Of a stretch of DNA of 64,000 bases, positions 8,770-17,750 are shown in pieces (positions within the stretch are counted from its first letter, which is position 1; every line of letters starts with the position of its first letter). Position numbers and translations under genes: made by a program. Source of the stretch: Sphingopyxis panaciterrae (lineage in GTDB: Bacteria > Pseudomonadota > Alphaproteobacteria > Sphingomonadales > Sphingomonadaceae). The notes beneath the pieces were generated by a model that saw only the letters and a program-made list of their open reading frames with translations, was not told where the DNA came from and made no database searches. The DNA lies in contig NZ_JAASQN010000002.1 of NCBI RefSeq assembly GCF_011762125.1, positions 558,001 to 622,000 of the forward strand, written 5' to 3'.

Positions 8770-9671
8770 GGCGCGGCCTCGGGCCAATAGAGTCGCATCG
8801 GATTATCGACGAGAAGTTTGCGCTGCAGTTCGGCGGTGGTTGCAATCCGCGGGATCATATCGACCAGCCAGCCGTCGTCCGGCATATGTCCCACCATGGC
8901 CATGTTGGGGTGGGGCCAGTCGGTCCCCCACAGCACGCGATCGGGAAAGCGTCCGACCACCTCGCGTGCGAAGGGGACAAAGTCGTCGTAGCCTGGTGGA
9001 CCTGACCGCGACAAGCGCTCGGGGCAGGTCACTTTTGCCCAGATATTGCCGCGCTCCATAAGCCTCAGAAATCTTGCGAAGTCGGGGTCGCCGAGCGATT
9101 TCGTGACGTCGGGGCGACCCATATGGTCGACAACGACGATTGTCGGCAGCGAGGTGAAGAAGTCCCATTTCTCGGCAAGGTCGGCCGCCTCGAAATAGAT
9201 GACCACGTGCCAGCCGAACTCTGCGACAAGATCGATGATGCGCCGATAAAGTAGATCGGGCTTCGGATCGACGAGGCGCTTCACATAGTTGAACCGCACG
9301 CCCCTTACGCCCGCCTCGTGCATCGCCGCAATCTCGGAGCGTGTTACGCCCGCCGCGACGGCCGCAACGCCCCGCGCCTTGCCGCCCGAATGAATGAGCG
9401 CATCGACCATCGCGCTATTATCCGTGCCATGGCACGTCGCCTGGACGACGACATTCCGCTCGAAGCCGAGGAAATCGCGCAGCGCGAAGAGCCGGTCGCG
9501 TCCCGCGTCACACGGCGTATATTTACGCTCGGGCGCATAGGGGAAATGATCGCCCGGGCCGAACACATGACAATGGGCATCGACCGCGCCGGCCGGCGGT
9601 CCGAAATCCGGACGCGCCGGGTTCGGATGGAAGGCCAGCCAGTCGGCATCCATGGTAAAGCCGTCCGTCAT
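8766..9671 (-). CDS. ligI: 2-pyrone-4,6-dicarboxylate hydrolase
   Basis: 301 residues of the amidohydrolase superfamily (TIM barrel). The N-terminal DAHCHVFGPG carries the H-x-H signature. QATCHGTDNSAMVDAL, GVRFNYVKRLVD, VVVDHMGRPDV, WAKVTCPERLS, VLWGTDWPHPNM and LLVDNPMRLYWPE match LigI as I remember it. LigI opens the PDC lactone to 4-oxalomesaconate, the step after LigC. It is translationally overlapped with the upstream dehydrogenase and downstream ligA. The tautomerase, hydratase and aldolase (ligU, ligJ, ligK) needed to finish the pathway are not in this window. Confidence 0.95.
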   Translation of the reverse strand: MTDGFTMDADWLAFHPNPARPDFGPPAGAVDAHCHVFGPGDHFPYAPERKYTPCDAGRDRLFALRDFLGFERNVVVQATCHGTDNSAMVDALIHSGGKARGVAAVAAGVTRSEIAAMHEAGVRGVRFNYVKRLVDPKPDLLYRRIIDLVAEFGWHVVIYFEAADLAEKWDFFTSLPTIVVVDHMGRPDVTKSLGDPDFARFLRLMERGNIWAKVTCPERLSRSGPPGYDDFVPFAREVVGRFPDRVLWGTDWPHPNMAMVGHMPDDGWLVDMIPRIATTAELQRKLLVDNPMRLYWPEAAP

Positions 9672-10540
9672 GCCGCCTGTCCACTTCGCAGAGCGGAACG
9701 CAGCATGGCGAGCTTGGCGTCGAGGCCTTTGGGCGGCGCTATGCCGAGCCGCCCGAGCCTTTCCTGACCGGCTACGGTGCCGCGGCTCATCGCCGAGCCG
9801 GTACCAAGGGCGTCGAGCGTCGCGACAACCTCGGTCATCTCGGCGGCACGCCGACGGCCATGGACCATCATTCGTTCAAGATTATAATCGAACCGGTTCG
9901 CCCAGTCCGCGCCAGGCCAGCCCGCATCGAGCGAAGCGATCACCTCGCTTCTCAAACCGGCCGCATCGGCGGCGAGCGCGCACTCGGCGGATAGCGCTTC
10001 CATGCCTTTCACCATCACCGAACGGATCATCTTGACCGCGGACGCCGCTCCGACCGGTCCTTCGATCGCGCGCACGCCGGTAAAGCCGATTTCGCGCAGA
10101 CAGACTGTCGCATCCTCAGCGTGGGGGCCGGAGACGAGCAGCGGGACGTCCGTGCCGCCGGGATGGACTGGCGCCATCACGGCGACGTCGACATATCGTC
10201 CGCCATAGGTTTCGATCGTCACCGCAGCGGCGCGTTTCGTTTCAGGCGCGACGCTGTTCATGTCGAACCAGAAGGCGCCGACAGCCAGTCCGCCCGCAGC
10301 TTCGGCAGCGGCATAGGCCTGGTCGGCAGTGACCAACGACAAGGCCGCGAACGCGCCGGCGAGCGCCTCGCCAGCTGCGGCACATCCATCGACCCCCAGC
10401 CGGCCATAGTCGGCCAGCTTGCCATCGCGGGTGGGCGCGGCGTCGGTCAGGCGGTCGTATGCGGCTAGCGCAGGAGACAATCCACGCGCGAACGCCTGCG
10501 CCGCTTCGCCGAATCCAATCAGGGCGAGCCTTTGCTTCAT
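9668..10540 (-). CDS. NAD(P)-dependent oxidoreductase with 6-phosphogluconate-dehydrogenase-like fold and DUF1932 C-terminal domain
   Basis: 290 residues. The N-terminal Rossmann motif is LALIGFGEAAQAFARG, followed by FWFDMNSVAPETKR and a region typical of beta-hydroxyacid dehydrogenases (PVHPGGTDVPLLVSG). A helical C-terminal DUF1932-type domain starts near the GPVGAASAVKMIRS stretch, which holds the conserved Lys. The ATG at 10540 has an AGGA ribosome site; earlier in-frame codons are out of the domain. It is the first enzyme gene of the lig operon, 64 bases downstream of the LysR gene and 4 bases overlapping ligI. The substrate is unknown; proximity suggests a hydroxy-acid intermediate of the protocatechuate or PDC route. 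Confidence 0.85.
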   Translation of the reverse strand: MKQRLALIGFGEAAQAFARGLSPALAAYDRLTDAAPTRDGKLADYGRLGVDGCAAAGEALAGAFAALSLVTADQAYAAAEAAGGLAVGAFWFDMNSVAPETKRAAAVTIETYGGRYVDVAVMAPVHPGGTDVPLLVSGPHAEDATVCLREIGFTGVRAIEGPVGAASAVKMIRSVMVKGMEALSAECALAADAAGLRSEVIASLDAGWPGADWANRFDYNLERMMVHGRRRAAEMTEVVATLDALGTGSAMSRGTVAGQERLGRLGIAPPKGLDAKLAMLRSALRSGQAA

Positions 10541-10604
10541 GCGAAGTCCTATCGACCCCAGCTTGGCCGGCGGCCAATCGGATCGCGGTGAGAGATATAG
10601 GTTT

Positions 10605-11837
10605 TTACGAATTGTCCTGGACGATGCCTCGCAATATCTCGACCAGATGGCGCTGGAGAAAAGTCGGCTGCCAACCCAATCTGGTGGCGATGCCGATCGT
10701 TCGCGCGAGGCCTTCGATGGGTAAGTCAATCAGCGCCAGCAAGCCGGCCTCCACCTCCATCGCGACCTGGTCCGGCGAGAGCAGCGTGAGGCAATCGCTG
10801 TCGACCAAAATGCCGCGAATCGTCATCGCCGAGCCGCATTCCACCGGGGCATGTGGCGCGTCCCGTCCCTCGAACATTGCTTGCCAATGCGCGCGGAGCG
10901 GCGTGTCGAAGCGGCCGACGATCCATGGAAAGGCAGCCAGGGCATCAAGGCTCGGCGTCGTACCGGCGAGCGGATGGCTCGCGCGGGCCACCACCGCCAG
11001 CCGGTCGACAAGCAAAGCTTCCTGCGCGATGTCCAGAGGCGCTGGATCCTCGCGCAAGGCGCCGATCATCATGTCGATCCGGCCATCGCGCAAAGGCTCG
11101 ACCAACTCGCGCCACGAGCCGTCGATGATATCGACCGTCGCGCGCGGTACCGCGCGGTTCAGCGCGGCAATCGCGGCGGGTAGAAGTCGCGCACGACATA
11201 AAGGCATCGCACCTATGACGAGCCGGCCGCGCTCGCCGGCGTCGGGCGACATATCCTCGAAGGCGGCTGCCAGCTCGCTCCGCATCAACCGCGCCGCACG
11301 CGCAAGTCGGCGCCCATCCTGCGTCAGGACCACCCCGCGTCCGCGTCGCTCGGCCAAAGGCAGGCCGCCGATTTGTTCAAGATCGCGCACGGCGCGGTGA
11401 ATCGCAGGCTGCGACCAGGCCGCGAGCCGGGCCGCCTCGGCAAAGCTTCCCGCGTCTGCGAGCGCCAGAAATGCGCGAAGCTGCGTCGCGGTCATCAATC
11501 GGTCGGGACGCGCAAAACCGCGCCCGCCAGCGCGCGCGCTGGCGGCAAGATGGCTGAAGGCGGCATCCGCGCGGCGCGCGAAGGCCGCGCCTTGCAGGGT
11601 GGCGGTCATCCCGTTGGAGCGCCGGTCGAAAAGGGGAACGCCAAGCTGCCGCTCCAGCTTCGCGATACCTTGCGTGAGCGCCGGCTGCGACAGACTCGCC
11701 GCCGCGGCCGCGGCGCTCATATTTCCGTGACGAACGATCAACGGAAGCGCACGCAAATGGCGCAAGTTCAGATCGAAGGGCGAGATCACCGACCCAACCT
11801 GTCGCACCGGCTGATCGGATCGGAAGGTTCGCACCAT
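10605..11837 (-). CDS. LysR-type regulator with two tandem N-terminal HTH domains
   Basis: 410 residues, about 100 longer than a normal LysR protein. The first winged HTH lies at about 24-82 (LRHLRALPLIVRHGNMSAAA, LSQPALTQGIAKLERQLG, LFDRR). A second complete one lies at about 116-175 (TQLRAFLALADAGSFAEAA, WSQPAIHRAVRDLEQIG, LAERRGRG). The effector-binding domain begins near 205 (GRLVIGAMPLCRARLLPAAI). It precedes the lig genes on the same strand with 64 bases between, so it is probably co-transcribed with, or an activator of, that operon. The ATG at 11837 has a GGGGAAA ribosome site. The doubled DNA-binding region is not a frameshift artefact because the frame is continuous. Confidence 0.9.
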   Translation of the reverse strand: MVRTFRSDQPVRQVGSVISPFDLNLRHLRALPLIVRHGNMSAAAAAASLSQPALTQGIAKLERQLGVPLFDRRSNGMTATLQGAAFARRADAAFSHLAASARAGGRGFARPDRLMTATQLRAFLALADAGSFAEAARLAAWSQPAIHRAVRDLEQIGGLPLAERRGRGVVLTQDGRRLARAARLMRSELAAAFEDMSPDAGERGRLVIGAMPLCRARLLPAAIAALNRAVPRATVDIIDGSWRELVEPLRDGRIDMMIGALREDPAPLDIAQEALLVDRLAVVARASHPLAGTTPSLDALAAFPWIVGRFDTPLRAHWQAMFEGRDAPHAPVECGSAMTIRGILVDSDCLTLLSPDQVAMEVEAGLLALIDLPIEGLARTIGIATRLGWQPTFLQRHLVEILRGIVQDNS

Positions 11838-12391
11838 CGTTTCCCCGCCGGTGCGCGTCGCGAAAAGGACCCCGCAGGATCCTCAACCATATCGTCATTC
11901 GAAAATGCGGTCCTGCGTTCGACCTTCACACCTGCCTCCGTCCGAATAGCGCCCTCTTGCTATAGACGTTTGGGATATCCGTTTCGTCAGGGGGCCCCGC
12001 ATCTCGGAGCAGGGACACTCGATCCGAGTATCCGGCGGCTTCGCTGCGGCCCCGCGCTTCGCCCCTCCCCTCAACGCCGTTCGCTGCGCTCGTTCGTCGT
12101 GCGTGGCGAGCGCGCCAACCGCCGCGAATGATAGAGGAGCAGTTGAACGTCGAGGCCGGACCGATTGTAGCCGAGGATCGAGGGGGCCCGGCCTGTGCCG
12201 TTTGGCGCGAGTCAATCGAGCGCAGCCCCGTGAAATAGCCGCCCGACACGCCCGAATAGGCAGGATGGTTCATTCGGGGACGGCGATTTGCGTCTCTTTT
12301 CCCTGACGAGTGCGCCCGCTCGCGCGTCATGCAGGAAAGGTGGTTCGGTATCGCCAGTCAGGGCGATGCGGACGGCGTTGGGGAAATGAAG
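11838..12391. other. Intergenic region between divergent LysR/lig operon and MFS gene
   Basis: About 550 bases without a convincing gene. It should contain the promoters of the lig regulator (minus) and of the MFS carrier (plus). A stretch at about 11960-12110 is GC-rich with several short repeated words and open frames in several phases, which looks like degraded or noncoding DNA rather than a conserved protein. I found no transposase motif or clear terminal inverted repeat. Confidence 0.4.
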
Positions 12392-13663
12392 ATGACAAAG
12401 GGAACCGCGGCATCCGCATCGACACGGCGGATACTGGTCGCCAGCCTAGTGGGCACGTCGGTCGAATATTTCGATTTCTACATTTATGCGACCGCTGCCG
12501 CGCTTGTTTTCGGGCCACTCTTCTTCCCGAGCGGGGACCCGGGGATGGAATTATTGCTTTCCTATGCCAGTCTCGGCACCGCCTTTCTTGCCCGGCCCCT
12601 GGGGGCGTGGGCGTTCGGCCACTATGGCGACCGCGTCGGCAGAAAGTCGACGCTGGTGGTTTCGTTGATGCTGATGGGCGGATCAACGCTGGCGATCGCC
12701 TTTCTGCCCACTTACGAAATGATCGGCATATGGGCGCCGATCCTGCTCAACCTTCTCCGGTTCGGGCAAGGCTTCGGGCTTGGCGGCGAATGGGGCGGCG
12801 CGGCATTGCTCGCCGTTGAAAACGCCCCGCCGGGATGGCGCGGCCGGTTTGGCATGATGCCGCAGTTCGGAGCGCCCGTCGGCTTCGTCGCAGCGAACGG
12901 CCTTTTCCTCCTTCTCGGCCTGATGCTCACACCCGAGCAGTTTATCGACTGGGGATGGCGGCTGCCGTTCCTGTTCAGTATCATTTTGGTCGGGCTCGGC
13001 CTGTGGGTGCGGCTCAAGATCGCCGAGACGCCAGATTTCGCCAAATCGCTCGAAGAAAGTCCGCCACCGGCGGTGCCGATCGGCGAACTCTTCCGCTTTC
13101 ACTGGCGCGCGGCAATCGGCGGCACGCTCGCGACCGTCGCCTGCTTCGCTGTCTATTACATCGCGACCGCCTTCACGCTCGGCTATGCCACCACGACCTT
13201 GGGGATCGACCGCCAGACCTTCCTCGCCCTCCAACTCGCAGCGATTCTGTTCATGGCACTCGGCATTCTTGTTTCGGGCTATTATACCGACAGAAAAGGG
13301 CCTTACCCCGTTCTGATCGCGGGGTGCATCATCGCGATCGGCGCCGCGCTCCAACTCGCGCCGACACTCGGGTCGGGCTCACTCGGCGTAATCTTCGGCG
13401 GTCTGGCCTTCCTGCTTTTCGCCATGGGGATCATATTCGGCCCCGTCGGCGCCTGGCTGCCAAGCCTTTTCCCGGCGCGTGTCCGATATACGGGTGTGTC
13501 GATCGCATTCAACATGGCGGGGATCATCGGTGGGGGGCTGACCCCCGTGATGGCGCAAGCCTTGTCACAAAAGGGCGGACTTGCAATGGTCGGCCTCTAT
13601 CTGACGATTGCCTGTTTGATCAGCCTGCTGGCGCTGCTTTCGCTTCGTCCGCGCGCCCGCTGA
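12392..13663 (+). CDS. MFS transporter, metabolite:H+ symporter (MHS) type
   Basis: About 423 residues with 12 predicted membrane helices. It starts SLVGTSVEYFDFYIYATAAA, a signature of the MHS family that includes citrate, alpha-ketoglutarate and shikimate carriers. The loop motif GHYGDRVGRKSTL and the FGLGGEWGGAALL stretch are also typical. It should import a carboxylic acid by proton symport. The ATG at 12392 has a GGGGAA site six bases before it; a second ATG at 12386 overlaps that site. Lying divergent from the lig operon, it may carry protocatechuate or a related acid; this is inference. Confidence 0.9.
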   Translation: MTKGTAASASTRRILVASLVGTSVEYFDFYIYATAAALVFGPLFFPSGDPGMELLLSYASLGTAFLARPLGAWAFGHYGDRVGRKSTLVVSLMLMGGSTLAIAFLPTYEMIGIWAPILLNLLRFGQGFGLGGEWGGAALLAVENAPPGWRGRFGMMPQFGAPVGFVAANGLFLLLGLMLTPEQFIDWGWRLPFLFSIILVGLGLWVRLKIAETPDFAKSLEESPPPAVPIGELFRFHWRAAIGGTLATVACFAVYYIATAFTLGYATTTLGIDRQTFLALQLAAILFMALGILVSGYYTDRKGPYPVLIAGCIIAIGAALQLAPTLGSGSLGVIFGGLAFLLFAMGIIFGPVGAWLPSLFPARVRYTGVSIAFNMAGIIGGGLTPVMAQALSQKGGLAMVGLYLTIACLISLLALLSLRPRAR

Positions 13664-13835
13664 TCGCATCGCGCAGCGCAGCGGCGTGTATCGGCTTCCC
13701 TTACCTCAGAACCGTTTGTGAAAGAATCATGTCGCCTGCTGACGATTGCTCATTCTCGCGCGTCGAATGGATGCGACGGGCCTCTTCGCAACTTCAAGGT
13801 CACGTCGGGACAAGTCCAAAAAGGGGGGCCAATTA

Positions 13836-16052
13836 ATGCGAAAGATTCTCATGACCAACGTCAGAAAACCGCTGCTGACCGCATCAGTCGCAGCTATCGC
13901 GATGACTGCAATGCCTGTTTATGCGCAAACCGCGCCAGCCGAAGACATCAGCAATAGCGGCGACATCATCGTCACCGCGCAGAAGCGCAGCGAGCGGCTG
14001 CAAGACACGCCGGTACCGGTCACCGCGCTCGACACGACCAAGCTTGCCGATCGCGGCCTGACGCGCTTGCAGGATTATTTCACCGAAGTGCCCGGCCTCA
14101 GCCTTAACTCGCAAGGCAATGGCAAGACCAACATCATTCTGCGCGGCATCACGACGGCGGCCTTCGGCAACCCGACGGTTGCCGTCTCGATCGATGACGT
14201 ACCATTTGGCGCAACCAACGCCACCGCCGACGGCCAGCTCGTCCAGCCGGATCTCGACCCGTCCGATCTGGAACGCGTCGAGGTGCTGCGCGGCCCGCAG
14301 GGTACGCTTTATGGTGCATCCAGCCTCGGCGGTCTGATCAAATATGTCACCAAGGACCCGTCGACCGAAAGCTTCTCGGGCCGCATCCAGGGCGATGTAA
14401 ACACGGTGCGCAAGGGCGAAATCGGCTATGCCGGACGGGGCGCCATCAACGTGCCGCTCGGCGATACAGCGGCGGTTCGCGCCAGTGGATACACCCGCCG
14501 CTCACCTGGCTACGTCGATAACATCGTGTCGGGCGAAAAGGACGTCAACAGGATCGACGTCGTCGGCGGACGCGTTGCATTCCTTTACAAGCCCAGCGAT
14601 GTCGTGAAAGTTCGACTTGCCGCCCAGCACCAATATACCAAGGGCGATGGGACCGCGCGCACGACGACCAACTTCTCGCTGGTTCCCACCGTCGGCGATC
14701 TCGAGCAGCGCTATCTGCCCGACAGCGGCATGTTCCGGACGCGCAGTACGCTGCTGACCGCCAACATCGATCTCGATTTCGACGCGGTCAATATCCACTC
14801 GGTGACCGGATATGGCCGCAATCGCAACAAGGAGCGTTCGGACTTCTCGCGCAGCGTCGGGGAGCCCGCGGCCGAGCTCGCCAACGACATGCGGACCGAG
14901 AAATTCTCCCAGGAACTCCGCTTCTCGGGACGGCCGGGTGAGACCATCGAATGGATGATCGGCGGCTTCTACACCAAGGAGAACAGCAAGAGTCTGCAGA
15001 AGATCGAGCGCGTCACGCCGATTACCGGCGCGCCGGTTTCGCCCGCCCTCACCAACATCTTCACCGCGGACTTCCCGACCTCCTACGAGGAACTCGCGGC
15101 ATTCGGCGCCTTGACCGTCAATTTCTCGCCCAAGTTCAACATCCAGGGCGGCTTGCGCTACAGCGGCAACCGGCAGACGATTTTCGAACTCGATAGCGGC
15201 GAATTCGCCGGCACGCTTCCGGGTGATCCGGCTGTTGTCACCGCCGATACCGCAGCGAGCGACAATTCGCTCACCTTCCTGGTGGTGCCGCAATATAAGT
15301 TCAGCGATGATCTCATGGTCTATGCGCGCGTCGCGTCGGGCTATCGCCCGGGCGGACCCAATGGGGCGATCTTCAGCGATCCCACGTTGCCGAAGAGCTA
15401 TGATGCCGATACCACGATGAACTATGAGGCGGGGATCAAGGGCAGCCTGTTCGACCGACATTTCACCTTCGATATCTCGACCTATTACATCGACTGGGAC
15501 AAGGTCCATTTGCAGTTGGTCATCGACGGCCTGTCGATCTTCACCAATGGCGGCAAGGCCAGCAGCCAAGGCGTCGAAGGCGCCTTCCAGTTCCGGACCG
15601 ACAGCGGACTGACTTTGTCCGCCAACGGAAGCTATGGCGTTGCGAAGCTGGAGGAAGATCCGCCGGCGGCCATTCCGGCCGACAAGGGGACTCGCCTGCC
15701 GTTCAGCCCGAAGTTCAGCGGCAGCATCTCCGCCGATCAGGAATTCGCGCTCAATGATCAATGGACGGCCAACATCGGCGGTACCGTCTCGCACGTCGGA
15801 CAGCGGTTCGGCCCCTTCCGGCCGAGCACGCCGGTCAATTCGAGGCTCAACCTGCCGTCTTACACGCTCTTCGACCTCCGCTTGGGGATCAAGAATGACG
15901 ACTGGTCGATTGATCTCTACGCTCGCAACGTCACCGACAAGCGCGGCGTCCTCTCCGCGGCGGCCGAGGGATCGCAAGCGGTGACCGGCGTATTCGGCGT
16001 CAACTATGTCCAGCCTCGCACCTTCGGGATTTCGGTGGCGCGCAACTTCTAA
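13836..16052 (+). CDS. TonB-dependent receptor (paralogue of the STN receptor at 217-2727)
   Basis: 738 residues. A signal peptide ends near PVYAQ, the TonB box is DIIVTAQKRSE, the plug has LRGPQGTLYGASSLGG, and the barrel ends RNF. It lacks the STN domain. From the TonB box on, it matches the receptor at 217-2727 almost residue for residue in long blocks, for example GNPTVAVSIDDVPFG against GNPTVAVSIDDVPYG and DGQLVQPDLDPSDLER against DGQLVQPDLDPADLER. This suggests duplication and related ligands. The ATG at 13836 follows an AAGGGGGG ribosome site. The secreted S10 peptidase gene follows on the same strand 120 bases later. Confidence 0.94.
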   Translation: MRKILMTNVRKPLLTASVAAIAMTAMPVYAQTAPAEDISNSGDIIVTAQKRSERLQDTPVPVTALDTTKLADRGLTRLQDYFTEVPGLSLNSQGNGKTNIILRGITTAAFGNPTVAVSIDDVPFGATNATADGQLVQPDLDPSDLERVEVLRGPQGTLYGASSLGGLIKYVTKDPSTESFSGRIQGDVNTVRKGEIGYAGRGAINVPLGDTAAVRASGYTRRSPGYVDNIVSGEKDVNRIDVVGGRVAFLYKPSDVVKVRLAAQHQYTKGDGTARTTTNFSLVPTVGDLEQRYLPDSGMFRTRSTLLTANIDLDFDAVNIHSVTGYGRNRNKERSDFSRSVGEPAAELANDMRTEKFSQELRFSGRPGETIEWMIGGFYTKENSKSLQKIERVTPITGAPVSPALTNIFTADFPTSYEELAAFGALTVNFSPKFNIQGGLRYSGNRQTIFELDSGEFAGTLPGDPAVVTADTAASDNSLTFLVVPQYKFSDDLMVYARVASGYRPGGPNGAIFSDPTLPKSYDADTTMNYEAGIKGSLFDRHFTFDISTYYIDWDKVHLQLVIDGLSIFTNGGKASSQGVEGAFQFRTDSGLTLSANGSYGVAKLEEDPPAAIPADKGTRLPFSPKFSGSISADQEFALNDQWTANIGGTVSHVGQRFGPFRPSTPVNSRLNLPSYTLFDLRLGIKNDDWSIDLYARNVTDKRGVLSAAAEGSQAVTGVFGVNYVQPRTFGISVARNF

Positions 16053-16172
16053 GAAGAATTGAGTGAACAGCCCGCCAGCGGAGATACCGGAATTCTGCGA
16101 ACAACCATCGCAACCCGGCATCTCCCTGGCGATTTCCTGTTGAGACCGCACGCAAAAGGGAGTGCGACAGCC

Positions 16173-17717
16173 ATGAAGACGAAGACCCTCCTGTATCTCT
16201 GCGGAGCGCTGTCCATCGGCACGCCGGCTGCAGTGCATGCTGAGGAAGTTTCCTCCCCCTCCGCCGCCGTCACCCAATGCGACGGCGACGCGGAGAACAA
16301 GGTCGCGATCACCCAGCAGAGCTTTTCGGCGGGCGGCAAGAGTTTCAGCTATACCGCCAAGGCGGGCACGATGATGATCCGCGACAAGGCCGGTCAACCG
16401 TCGGCCGAAATCGGCTACACCGCTTACTCGCGACCGGCCGTCAAGGGCGCCGATGCGCGCCCGGTCATCTTCGCCTTCAACGGGGGGCCGGGGTCCTCGT
16501 CGGTCTGGCTGCACGTCGGCATGCTGGGCCCAAAGCGTGTCCAGGCCAATGACGCGGGGCCGACGCCGCTGTCGCAGCTGAAGGTCGTCGATAACCCGTT
16601 CGGTATGCTCGACAAGGCCGACATCGTCCTGATCGATCCCGTCGGGACGGGGTTCGGCCGCGCCATTTGCGGCAAGAAGGACAGCGATTTCTGGTCGGTC
16701 GACAAGGATGCGGAATCGGTTGGCCGCTTCATTGTCCAATATCTCGGTCAGAACGACTTGTGGGCGGCCCCCAAATTCATTCTCGGTGAGAGCTATGGCA
16801 CGATCCGCGCGGCCGTCGTCCTGAACTGGCTCCGGTCACAACGGATCAGTTTCAACGGCGCGATCCTTCTTGGCATCGCCACAGACATCGAGATTATCCA
16901 TACCCAGCTTCCCGGAAATGACCGGCCCTATCCGGTCTTCGTGCCGGGCTTTGCGGCGACCGCCTGGTATCACAAGCTCGTTCCCGAATCGTCAGGTCCG
17001 CTCGAGCCGTTCCTCGAGGAAGCCCGCGTCTTTGCCTTGGGCCCTTATACCAATGCGCTGATGAGGGGGAATGCGCTGACCGACGCCGAGCGAGACGAAA
17101 TTGCGCAGCAAATGCACCGCTTCACCGGCCTGTCGGTGGACTATATCAAGGCGTCGAACCTGCGTGTCTCCGAATTTGCCTATGGCCAGGAATTGATGCG
17201 CGCGCAGGGGAAGACCGTGAGCCGGCTCGATTCCCGTTTCGTCGGCGATACGCAGGATCCGACGCAGAAGCTTGTTGATTATGACCCGATCCTTTCTTTT
17301 CTCGGCACCGCCTATGCGACCGCGTTCAACGATTATTACCGGCGTGACCTGAAGGTGAAGATCGACCGGCCGTACAATATCCTGAACAGTGATGCCGGTT
17401 GGACATTCGACATGACGCATCAGCCAATTGGCGCTCCGCCGGATTATGCCCAAACGCTCGTCAATGCGAATGTCGATCTTGCGACAGTAATGACCCAGGA
17501 CCCCAACTTGCATGTGCTGGTCCTCGCGGGCTATTTCGACCTGGGGTCTACTTTCTCCGCCGCAGAATATATGGTGAACCATCTGAACATACCGAAGGCG
17601 GCCCAAGCCCGCATTTCTATGAAATATTATATGTCCGGCCACATGATCTATGCCCATACGCCGTCCCTCCGCCAGATGAAGGCTGACGTCGACGCGTTCA
17701 TAGCCGACAGCCGCTAG
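16173..17717 (+). CDS. Secreted serine carboxypeptidase, peptidase family S10
   Basis: 514 residues with a signal peptide (LYLCGALSIGTPAAVHA). The fold is alpha/beta hydrolase. The oxyanion-hole motif FNGGPGSSSVW, the nucleophile Ser in LGESYGTIR, the Asp in LAGYFDLGS and the His in SGHMIY form the S10 triad. Such enzymes remove C-terminal residues or act as esterases or acyltransferases in the periplasm or outside. I used the ATG at 16173, after AAAAGGGAG, because it starts the signal peptide. Position behind a TBDR suggests a role in processing what that receptor imports, which is inference. Confidence 0.92.
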   Translation: MKTKTLLYLCGALSIGTPAAVHAEEVSSPSAAVTQCDGDAENKVAITQQSFSAGGKSFSYTAKAGTMMIRDKAGQPSAEIGYTAYSRPAVKGADARPVIFAFNGGPGSSSVWLHVGMLGPKRVQANDAGPTPLSQLKVVDNPFGMLDKADIVLIDPVGTGFGRAICGKKDSDFWSVDKDAESVGRFIVQYLGQNDLWAAPKFILGESYGTIRAAVVLNWLRSQRISFNGAILLGIATDIEIIHTQLPGNDRPYPVFVPGFAATAWYHKLVPESSGPLEPFLEEARVFALGPYTNALMRGNALTDAERDEIAQQMHRFTGLSVDYIKASNLRVSEFAYGQELMRAQGKTVSRLDSRFVGDTQDPTQKLVDYDPILSFLGTAYATAFNDYYRRDLKVKIDRPYNILNSDAGWTFDMTHQPIGAPPDYAQTLVNANVDLATVMTQDPNLHVLVLAGYFDLGSTFSAAEYMVNHLNIPKAAQARISMKYYMSGHMIYAHTPSLRQMKADVDAFIADSR

Positions 17718-17750
17718 ACACGGCGACGCGGCATCGGGTCGCGAAAAATG

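Noticed and set aside
14502..16739. Long minus-strand open frame (745 codons) opposite the second TonB receptor
   Set aside because: It is antisense to a clear TBDR and the start of the S10 peptidase. Its composition (Arg- and Asp-rich) is that of a shadow frame in GC-rich DNA.
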